A stretch of 64,000 nucleotides of DNA from Candidatus Reidiella endopervernicosa (GTDB lineage: Bacteria > Pseudomonadota > Gammaproteobacteria > GCF-013343005), in contig NZ_CP054491.1 in assembly GCF_013343005.1 (NCBI RefSeq), forward strand, positions 2,896,501 to 2,960,500, read 5' to 3'. The stretch's first letter is position 1. Each line of letters starts with the position of its first letter. Made by a program: the position numbers and the translations under genes. Below the pieces are notes generated by a model, which saw only the letters and a list, made by a program, of their open reading frames with translations, ran no database searches and was not told the DNA's origin. Positions 57,430-64,000 of this stretch are shown in pieces.

Positions 57430-58545
57430 GTGACCGAGATAACCATCACCCGCCCCGACGACTGGCACCTCCACCTTCGAGACGACGAGGCGATGCAAGC
57501 CGTGGTCGCCCACACCGCCGAACGCTTCGGCCGCGCCATCGTGATGCCCAACCTGCGCCCCCCGGTTACCACCACCGAACAGGCACTCGCCTATCGCGAC
57601 CGTATCCTCAAGGCGCTACCCGAAGGGTCGGCCTTCGAACCACTGATGACCCTCTACCTCACCGACAACACACCACCCGAGGAGATCGAGAAGGCAGCAG
57701 CAGACGGTGCAGTAAAGGCGGTCAAACTCTACCCTGCCGGTGCCACCACCAACTCCGACTCGGGCCTGACCGACATCCACAAGGCCGAGGCGACACTACA
57801 GAAGATGGCCGAGGTCGGTATGCCGCTGCTGGTCCACGGTGAGGTCACCGCCAAAGAAGTCGACATCTTCGACCGAGAAGCGCGCTTCCTCGATGAGGTA
57901 CTGAAACCGCTGATCGACCGCATTCCCGATCTGAAGGTAGTTGCCGAACACATCACCACCAAAGAGATGGCCGAGTTCGTCCTGCAGGCAAGCGATAACG
58001 TCGCCGCCACCATCACCCCGCAGCACCTGCTCTACAACCGCAACGCGATGCTGGTCGGTGGCATCCGCCCCCACTTCTACTGCCTGCCAATCCTCAAACG
58101 CGAAATACACCGCGAGAAGCTGATCGAGGTCGCCACCTCCGGCAATCCAAAATTCTTCCTCGGCACCGACAGCGCCCCCCACGCCAAGGGCGCCAAAGAG
58201 TCGGCCTGCGGCTGCGCCGGCGTCTACTCCGCCCACGCCGCTATCGAGTTCTACGCCGAAGCATTTGACGCCGCCGGCGCCCTCGACAAACTCGAAGGCT
58301 TCGCCAGCCACTTCGGCGCAGACTTCTACGGCCTGCCGCGTAACAGCGATACGATCACATTGAAAAAAGAGAGCTGGGAGGTACCGGAGAGTTATCCATT
58401 TGGTGATGAGACCATCATCCCGCTACGGCCAAGGAGACGGTCAGCTGGAAAATGGCCTTATGAATCAGAAGAGTCAGCCAGAAACCCAGCGCCTTTCGAC
58501 CGGGCAATAAAACATCGATTCGACTATTGTCGTAACATTCGCTAA
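57430..58545 (+). CDS. pyrC: Dihydroorotase, with a probable 3' frameshift
   Basis: Class II dihydroorotase of pyrimidine synthesis; GTG start at 57430. Metal ligands: [12 protein letters not shown], carboxylated Lys in [35 protein letters not shown], and Asp in FLGTDSAPH. The residues through IIPLR (about 337) are normal. After that the open frame runs on for 30 odd residues. In the next frame the text reads [11 protein letters not shown] and stops at 58461-58463, the normal PyrC end, so one base (probably G in CTACGG) is missing near 58430. The predicted product is 371 residues against a normal length near 345. Active site intact. Confidence 0.92.
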   Translation: MTEITITRPDDWHLHLRDDEAMQAVVAHTAERFGRAIVMPNLRPPVTTTEQALAYRDRILKALPEGSAFEPLMTLYLTDNTPPEEIEKAAADGAVKAVKLYPAGATTNSDSGLTDIHKAEATLQKMAEVGMPLLVHGEVTAKEVDIFDREARFLDEVLKPLIDRIPDLKVVAEHITTKEMAEFVLQASDNVAATITPQHLLYNRNAMLVGGIRPHFYCLPILKREIHREKLIEVATSGNPKFFLGTDSAPHAKGAKESACGCAGVYSAHAAIEFYAEAFDAAGALDKLEGFASHFGADFYGLPRNSDTITLKKESWEVPESYPFGDETIIPLRPRRRSAGKWPYESEESARNPAPFDRAIKHRFDYCRNIR

Positions 58546-58749
58546 AGACGGACCTAATTAAGATTCAATCCACGCCCCACATAACCATAATTAACTACAA
58601 GGAGAACAGTAGCAGGATGCTAAACCGCCATAGCCATTCACAGAAAAACATCAAAACACCTAAGAAAAGTGAGTGTTTTTGAGAGTATATCGAAACATAC
58701 TCTCCAGCAACGCAATCTACAGTTCAGCCTATAACCCTAAGGATTTCAA

Positions 58750-59816
58750 ATGAAGGAAGTTAAAGACTTTATTTACTTGGACATGGATAAGATTAGCTCG
58801 CTTTACAGCCAGATATCAGGAGGAATAGTTCAGTCATTTGAGATGTCTTCAGCATCTTCAAAAACAGCAAGAATCTTAGAAACTATGATTTTAAAGTTTT
58901 AAACATGATGCAGGTGGTACTGAGACTGAATCTCAAGATTTAAAAGAAATCCGAGTAAGTCATCATGAGATATATGGCGAATTAGAGCGGGCACTATTTG
59001 AGAACGGGTATGCTGCTGAGATCGGTACTGATGTAAAAAGGAAGACATCGAATCTGGCAATGCACTCAATATATTTGAAAGCGCATTATGCGTAAAGCCG
59101 AAGGTAATATTGTCCTTGAAGACTATGAGCGCATTACGCGAATCGCTGACAACCATGAAGATATAACTGGCTTCATCAATCAAAGCATCGAGTCTAGCTT
59201 GCATGAAACACCAGAGCTCAAGGAGTTACTCGACAAAATTGATGTCATGAAAAACAACATCAAAACCATGAAAAATGGATCACAAAATAATAATGCCAAG
59301 AATGAAATCAAGGTATTTGAAGACACCCTTCGGGAGTTAGTTGAATCAAAGCTAATTGGAAAGGTTGACAAATGGATCATTGATGGCCTCAAAACATGGG
59401 TTCGTGTTTTCTTGCCCGACGTCTTCAATATCCGGTTATACCCATTCATGGATCTTTTAAACTTTCATGTAATGTCGAACGTTAAAGAGACTTTTTCCTG
59501 GACGATAACACCGAATCAGTTCACTACTTGTTTGGATCCAAACCAACTATCAAAGTCACAATGCTTGGGGTAATAACATCGATCCCTAGAAAAGGGGAAG
59601 ATTCATTCGAACCCATGAAAGAATTTGAGGAGAAGACCTTGATAAGGAAGGTAATGAACATCTATCAGTTGAAAGTGCTTACCGTGGCGTTTTCAGGGGT
59701 TTGACGGCTTTGAGGAATTGATCAGAACATGTCGACACCCAAGAATCATGGTCCAACCAATTGCTATTTATAGAGCCGTAAAGCCTAACAATGCATTGAA
59801 GCGAACAAACCACTGA
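58750..59816 (+). pseudogene. Decayed DUF6414-like protein
   Basis: Fragments in shifting frames: MKEVKDFIYLDMDKISSLYS at 58750, then HHEIYGELERALFENGYA, then 59091-59490 (EDYERITRIADNHEDITGFI ... FNIRLYPFMDLLNFHVMSNVK), then SKPTIKVTMLGVITSIPRKG and FDGFEELIRTCRHPRIM to TGA 59814-59816. The opening DFIYLDxDKISSLYSQ and the C-terminal layout recall the DUF6414 family, which is not firmly assigned here. The region is AT-rich compared with its surroundings, which fits horizontal gain. At least four frame breaks make a working protein unlikely. Confidence 0.5.
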
Positions 59817-59940
59817 ATACAAGCTCACTCATAGTTGAACAACGGAGAACGAACAAAATATTTAGGGTCAGTGTAATAACCATGAATGACAGGTCAATAA
59901 GTTGATACACTAACCTCGAATATCGAAAGCACCAGGGCAC

Positions 59941-60475
59941 TTGAAAGTGAATAACACCCCCTCAAAAAACCCTTTAGACAAGCTCCCACTCATTCTCAAG
60001 AAGGATTTAGATCAAAATCTTTGCACCTGCCCGGGGAGTCGCTATTTTTGCGAGAGTTTGTTTTGGGCATCCAAGCCCAAGCAAACAGCAAAAACTTCAC
60101 GCGACCGTTTATGCCTGCGGCGCCCCGACCGTCCTGCGTTCGTTGCCTAATCACCTCTTCGCGGCTCTACACAACTCCCTCAGTGACTCTACGCCGACAT
60201 AAAGCCGCTGCTGCATCTTCTTCGTCGTTCGCTCACGCTCTCAACTACGAATAGGCAGACGGCGTCGACTATCGAGGGACTAACCGCCCTCACTTCGCTC
60301 TCCATGGCGGTCAGCGAACGAGGTTCTTAAGATAGACATTATCAACGCCATTACTAATGGGGCCTCATCCGTAGAAGCGGTGAAATCAGAGACCTACGCT
60401 ACGATGGGAAGCGGCTGTTGCACTCAGCAGGTAGAGCGATTGATTGAGTGTCTCTGCCCACCGGAAGAGGAGTAG
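59941..60475 (+). pseudogene. BFD-like 2Fe-2S protein, split by mobile repeat
   Basis: 5' part 59941-60033 (TTG start, or GTG 59947) reads PLDKLPLILKKDLDQNLCTC. The 3' part after the repeat (60317-60475) reads NEVLKIDIINAITNGASSVE, then SGCCTQQVERLIECLC. Removing the repeat and one CG gives LCTCPNEVLKIDIINAI in frame, the pattern of a bacterioferritin-associated-ferredoxin-like [2Fe-2S] domain: C-x-C, then about 33 residues, then paired Cys. The full protein would be about 84 residues. In this copy translation enters the repeat and stops. Confidence 0.75.
60034..60314 (+). repeat. CG-flanked mobile repeat, copy 6
   Basis: 281 bases, sense to its host gene, with CG at 60032-60033 and 60315-60316. 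It splits the BFD-like gene right after its first Cys pair. Slightly longer than the other copies owing to small insertions such as GAGGGAC for GGGGAC near the right end. Confidence 0.92.
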
Positions 60476-60476
60476 C

Positions 60477-60570
60477 CGTAGGGTGGGTACTCTTCTCTGC
60501 CCACGCTGAACCATCACCGCATTAGCATTCCGTATGCCTGCGTGGGCACTACAACCGTGCCCACCCTACG
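60477..60570. repeat. REP-like inverted repeat (CGTAGGGTGGG type)
   Basis: Arms CGTAGGGTGGG and CCCACCCTACG enclose a second CCCACG...CGTGGG pair. It looks like a common intergenic bacterial palindrome and begins immediately after the BFD-like stop. Confidence 0.65.
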
Positions 60571-60592
60571 AAAACGAACCGATCTAGGACGA

Positions 60593-60620
60593 GGGGTCGG
60601 AGTCGATTCGACTCCGCCCC
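60593..60620. terminator. Hairpin after the TraB/GumN gene
   Basis: GGGG-T-CGGAGTC, five-base loop, GACTCCG-CCCC. It lies 15 bases past the minus-strand TraB/GumN stop and shares its core with 32063 and 32315. No T-run on either side, so a REP-like or stabilising role is as likely as termination. Confidence 0.45.
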
Positions 60621-60634
60621 CTTCAAGGTAGTAG

Positions 60635-61507
60635 TTAATAGACCCGACTCACTTTGTACCCCTGCTGCTTAAGCAAATTCAGAATCCCCACCTCACCCGG
60701 CAGGTGCAGCGCACCCACTGCAACAAAGCTTCGTCCCTGTTCCAGATAGGGCGTCATACGGGTGACCATGAGCCGGTTACGATCATCGACCATGCGCTTC
60801 GCAAGACGCTCGTTCAGATCGGCATCTCCGTCATTTTTTGCCAATTCTTGAATTTCCCAGAGCGCACCCAGATCACGTGCTACGTAGACCTGGAGCATCT
60901 TCTCGAGTTCAGCGGCGATCTGTGGATGGTTTTCAACCGAATCTCGCAGCAGGGTGACCTGATCCTCATCGGAGAGTTTGTCGAAGATATTAAGCTGCTC
61001 CTCGGCGCTCTCGAGACCGAACACGGGCTTCTTATCACGTTGCGCCATCAGATAGAGGCGATTATCGAGAAACAAACCCGTCTCCGGCTTTGGGATACTA
61101 ATAGTGGTTGCAAGCGCCCAGGGCTTGAAGCGTTTGGCGGCGATCTCCGGCAGACCGAAGTTGCTGGCAATCGTCATGGCCTGGCGGTAGAGCTCGGCAT
61201 CAAACATCGGTTCAAGAGTCTTACCACCGGTTAGCTGAAACTTTCCGGCGATGCTGGCGATCGCCTGCGGATCGGGTACCAGTTCCATGATAAGGCGTTG
61301 GGAGTGGTTGAAACTTTGGCGAACGAAGATCGGCAGCTCGATCACCCGGGGATCTTCGGAGTGGATGGTGCCAAACACAAAGCTGGCCGTCTCTCCTGGT
61401 CGCTCCACCTGCCAGAGCAGCCCCTTTTCATACAGCGCCGGATCGGCATGAACCAGACTGGTTAGGCTAACCAGCAGAATTAGCAGGGAATATGATCGTT
61501 TTAGCAC
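60635..61507 (-). CDS. TraB/GumN family protein
   Basis: 290 residues with a signal peptide (MLKRSYSLLILLVSLTSLVHA). Family marks: FVFGTIHSEDPRVIELP, MELVPDP, GLESAEEQLNIFDKLS, NRLMVTRMTPYLEQG and the C-terminal FVAVGALHLPGEVGILNLL. The two GTxH and GALHLPG motifs are those of the proposed Tiki-like metalloprotease fold. Probably periplasmic or outer-membrane associated; substrate unknown. Divergent from rnt. Confidence 0.9.
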   Translation of the reverse strand: MLKRSYSLLILLVSLTSLVHADPALYEKGLLWQVERPGETASFVFGTIHSEDPRVIELPIFVRQSFNHSQRLIMELVPDPQAIASIAGKFQLTGGKTLEPMFDAELYRQAMTIASNFGLPEIAAKRFKPWALATTISIPKPETGLFLDNRLYLMAQRDKKPVFGLESAEEQLNIFDKLSDEDQVTLLRDSVENHPQIAAELEKMLQVYVARDLGALWEIQELAKNDGDADLNERLAKRMVDDRNRLMVTRMTPYLEQGRSFVAVGALHLPGEVGILNLLKQQGYKVSRVY

Positions 61508-61583
61508 GCTATTTCTCGACTTTTGTCACACAATTTAAACTTTGAGCTTAGCTTTCGGCCACGCCTTCCGTTATCCTACGCGC

Positions 61584-62234
61584 ATGTCAGAACATGCCAA
61601 CAGCTCACCGATATCACGCCGCTTTCGCGGCTTCCTGCCCGTTATTGTCGATGTAGAGACGGGCGGACTCAACTCTGCCACCGATGCTCTGCTCGAGGTA
61701 GCGGCGGTCACTGTTCGCATGGATCTCAGCGGTATGCTGGTCCCACACGAGACCCACAGTTGCCACGTCAAACCCTTCAAGGATGCCAATCTCGATCCTA
61801 AATCGCTGGCGCTCAACGGTATCGACCCCTACCATCCGCTGCGTATTGCCCAGGATGAGAAGGATGCGCTCGACCATGTCTTCCGGCCGATTCGCAAACA
61901 GGTAAAGGCTCACGACTGTAAACGGGCGATTCTGGTTGGCCATAACGCCGCCTTCGATCTCGCCTTTATCAATGCAGCAGCCAATCGCTGCAATATCAAA
62001 CGCAATCCATTCCACCTCTTCAGCACCTTCGATACTGTTTCACTCGCTGGTCTCGCCTACGGCCAGACCGTTCTGGCGCGTGCAGCGATAGAGGCAGGAC
62101 TGTTGTGGGAGTCGGAGAAGGCACACTCAGCGGTCTACGATGCGGAACAGACGGCCAAGCTCTTCTGCACCATCGTTAACAGCTGGGAGACCCACGTGCG
62201 TGCACCTGCTGAAGTCGCGGCGATGAACGGCTAG
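61584..62234 (+). CDS. rnt: Ribonuclease T
   Basis: 216 residues from the ATG at 61584 ([20 protein letters not shown]). Longer upstream frame is unconserved. DEDDh exonuclease: VDVETGGLN (Exo I), [12 protein letters not shown] (Exo II), and [14 protein letters not shown] (Exo III with the catalytic His and Asp). It trims 3' ends of tRNA and other stable RNAs. The length equals E. coli RNase T. Confidence 0.95.
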   Translation: MSEHANSSPISRRFRGFLPVIVDVETGGLNSATDALLEVAAVTVRMDLSGMLVPHETHSCHVKPFKDANLDPKSLALNGIDPYHPLRIAQDEKDALDHVFRPIRKQVKAHDCKRAILVGHNAAFDLAFINAAANRCNIKRNPFHLFSTFDTVSLAGLAYGQTVLARAAIEAGLLWESEKAHSAVYDAEQTAKLFCTIVNSWETHVRAPAEVAAMNG

Positions 62235-62261
62235 CGAAACACTGCCCCTACCCCGCGTTTT

Positions 62262-63593
62262 TTACGCGGGTGATTCACCGAACATATCCTCTTCTACCTC
62301 ATGGCGCGCTTCCAGATCACCACGCATCATTGCGACAAAGACCCTCACCAGCTCTGGGTCCCACTGTCCTGAGTCGAACTCACTCTCGATAATCGATAGC
62401 GCCTTCTCAGGTGTCATACCCTTGCGGTAGACGCGATCACCAGTCATCGCATCCCAGGTATCGGCAATCGCCACGATTCTCGCCAACAGTGGTATCTGCT
62501 CACCCTTCAGTCCATCGGGATAACCGTTGCCATCCCAACGCTCGTGGTGCCAGGCGGCGATCTCGGCAAACTCCTTGAAACGCTTGAGAGGGCGCATGAT
62601 ATTGGCCGTGAGGGTGGGATGGCGCTGCATCTCTTCATACTCTGCATCATCGAGTGGTGCCGGTTTATTCAGGATCTGCTCGGCGATACCGATCTTGCCC
62701 AGATCGTGCATCAGCGCCCCCTGTTTGAGCAGTTTGAGCTCGTCCTTATCCAATCCGAGGCGACGCCCCAGTTGCACAGAGAATTTAGAGACTCGCCCCG
62801 AATGGGTAGCGGTGTAGGCATCTTTCGCCTCCAATGCCTTTGCAAGCGACTGCAGCATCTGCAGATAGGCCTCTTCCTGCTCGGTGAAGAGCTGTTCGAT
62901 GCTATCGGCCATACGGTTCACCGAACGCCCCAGATCACCCAACTCATCACGCCCTAACTGCTCTTCACGACTGCTCAGCTCACCTGCAGCGATCTTCTCG
63001 GTCACGGCACCCAGCGATTGAATCGGGTGAATCAGAAGCCGGTGTATCTCCCACCAGAGAAAGAGCAGCAGGATGATGAAACAGATAGCAAAGACCGTAA
63101 CCAGCTCTCGCTCATAACGATCATCGAACTGCTGGATACGTTTGATCGTCGCTTCGAGATTGATCTCCACCTCAACCGCAGCGATCACTTTACCGTTATG
63201 GTGCAGTGGAATGATGATATCGGCCTTGGGAATTTCGATACCGGTTACAGGATCGCGTGCATACTCCACCTCCTCGCCCAGCGAAATTTCACCCTGCTGA
63301 AAGACGGCCGCCTTGGTGCCGTCTATCTGTTTAAGCGGATACTTTCCCGGTTTGGAGTGGGCCAGAATTTGGCCATCTGCGTTGAAGATATAGAGCGCGT
63401 AGATGGAGAAGTTGAGCAGGTCGAGCTGGTCACGCTGAATGGTCTGGTCAATGACTTGCTGCAGCGCTTTGCGATTGAGCGGTTCATCCAGCTTGCCAAT
63501 CTCATGCTCAATACCGAGCAGGAAGACCAGCGCCTCACGCTTGGTCTGATCGAGAAAAGCACCCTCGAGCACCACTTCTGAACGCCACATCAC
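62262..63593 (-). CDS. HD-GYP phosphodiesterase with sensor domain, N-terminus frameshifted
   Basis: 443 residues from GTG 63593: extracellular sensor region (about 10-160), membrane helix (FAICFIILLLFLWW), HAMP (IHPIQSLGAVTEKI), then HD-GYP with ALEAKDAYTATHSGRV, HDLGKIG, HHERWDGNGYPDG and DTWDAMTGDRVYRKG, all catalytic residues present. It hydrolyses c-di-GMP. The first membrane helix is out of frame: ATG 63678 opens MKLGARKLFASSLTKRILG, and after a break near 63620 the frame of this CDS reads ALTITLTFWAVMWRSEVVL. Without it the product lacks its first helix. Could be a sequencing error. Confidence 0.85.
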   Translation of the reverse strand: MMWRSEVVLEGAFLDQTKREALVFLLGIEHEIGKLDEPLNRKALQQVIDQTIQRDQLDLLNFSIYALYIFNADGQILAHSKPGKYPLKQIDGTKAAVFQQGEISLGEEVEYARDPVTGIEIPKADIIIPLHHNGKVIAAVEVEINLEATIKRIQQFDDRYERELVTVFAICFIILLLFLWWEIHRLLIHPIQSLGAVTEKIAAGELSSREEQLGRDELGDLGRSVNRMADSIEQLFTEQEEAYLQMLQSLAKALEAKDAYTATHSGRVSKFSVQLGRRLGLDKDELKLLKQGALMHDLGKIGIAEQILNKPAPLDDAEYEEMQRHPTLTANIMRPLKRFKEFAEIAAWHHERWDGNGYPDGLKGEQIPLLARIVAIADTWDAMTGDRVYRKGMTPEKALSIIESEFDSGQWDPELVRVFVAMMRGDLEARHEVEEDMFGESPA

Positions 63594-63759
63594 CGCCCAG
63601 AAGGTCAGCGTAATAGTCAGCGCCGAGAATCCGTTTAGTCAGACTCGACGCAAATAGCTTGCGCGCTCCCAATTTCATATTCGCTATCCCTGGCTCGTTA
63701 GCCCTACTCTCTACAGGCCAATACCATACAACAAGCGTGGCTTTAGTGCGCCTGGAAGA

Positions 63760-64000
63760 TCACTCTTCGCTTCGCTTGCGACCGGTCACCATCGCTCGGG
63801 GCAGGTTCTCATTGTGGGCGAGGCTGCTCACCACTACCCCGACAATGTGAAGCAGCACCAGCATCAACGTCAGGTTGGCAAATGTTTCATGTAGCTCCTC
63901 CCAGAACTCATCCCCCTCACCTTCGTCCCCCTCATGCTCCTCTTCATCTTCGTCATCATCGGCATGGGCCGTTGAGATAAGAGTGAATCCCTCAACCTGA
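63760..64000 (-). CDS. Cytochrome b561-like protein, C-terminal part
   Basis: The gene enters from the right edge, and 80 codons are visible, ending at TGA 63760-63762. A Asp/Glu-rich stretch ([20 protein letters not shown]) is followed by [23 protein letters not shown] and [19 protein letters not shown]. The helix with a haem-ligand-like His (LLHIVGV) and the NLPRAMVTG end fit di-haem cytochrome b / b561 proteins that pass electrons to soluble c-type cytochromes. The rest lies outside the window. Confidence 0.75.
   Translation of the reverse strand, partial: QVEGFTLISTAHADDDEDEEEHEGDEGEGDEFWEELHETFANLTLMLVLLHIVGVVVSSLAHNENLPRAMVTGRKRSEE

Overview
The window is a dense, moderately GC-rich bacterial chromosome segment. 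It reads as a gammaproteobacterium: the order dcd–apbC–metG–rnfABCDGE–nth, the purM–purN pair with hda and AI-2E/DUF2066 genes beside it, slt, RNase T and MotY all belong to that class. A DsrC-superfamily protein, an Rnf complex, and both pyruvate:ferredoxin oxidoreductase and pyruvate dehydrogenase suggest a metabolically versatile, perhaps sulfur-linked or host-associated lineage. The species cannot be named from the sequence. No rRNA, tRNA, CRISPR array or transposase gene was recognised.

Layout. 0–8 kb is housekeeping: wrbA end, DUF2069, hda, AI-2E exporter-like, DUF2066, purM, purN, DUF3108, dcd, apbC. 8.5–25.9 kb holds metG, two broken c-di-GMP genes, rnfABCDGE, a DUF3365 hybrid kinase and nth. 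26–32 kb holds a VIT-family transporter with a DUF211 protein, a broken GGDEF gene, DUF1841, an hvfABCD-type copper-peptide (MNIO/RiPP) operon and a cysteine-less DsrC-like gene. 32–37.7 kb holds a cyanase remnant, slt, gloA, argG and a disrupted motY. 37.8–43.3 kb holds PFOR with a GltD-like oxidoreductase. 43.7–48.6 kb is an intact CHASE-PAS kinase / receiver / HPt-REC-REC-GGDEF phosphorelay. 48.7–53.7 kb is a pyruvate dehydrogenase operon whose E2 and E3 are one polypeptide. 54–64 kb holds an M17 aminopeptidase, small ORFs, a SIMPL protein, pyrC, a decayed AT-rich gene, a repeat-split BFD-like gene, a TraB/GumN protein, rnt, an HD-GYP gene and the end of a cytochrome b561-like gene.

The most striking feature is a family of six near-identical, apparently non-coding elements of about 277 bp. 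They have constant ends, a strong hairpin at the left end and a CG dinucleotide at both junctions. Four copies sit inside genes (a PilZ-DUF1631-GGDEF-EAL gene, a PAS-GGDEF-EAL gene, motY and a BFD-like ferredoxin gene). Two more are in tandem in front of an aminopeptidase gene. In motY and the BFD-like gene, removing the element plus one CG restores the reading frame exactly. This indicates recent insertion of a mobile element whose transposase lies elsewhere.

A second pattern is that most c-di-GMP and motility genes here are broken by the repeat, by frameshifts or by an amber codon, while the metabolic genes are nearly all intact. The exceptions are a likely 3' frameshift in pyrC and N-terminal frame breaks in two sensor genes. 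Some single-base breaks could be sequencing errors, so the raw reads matter for those calls.
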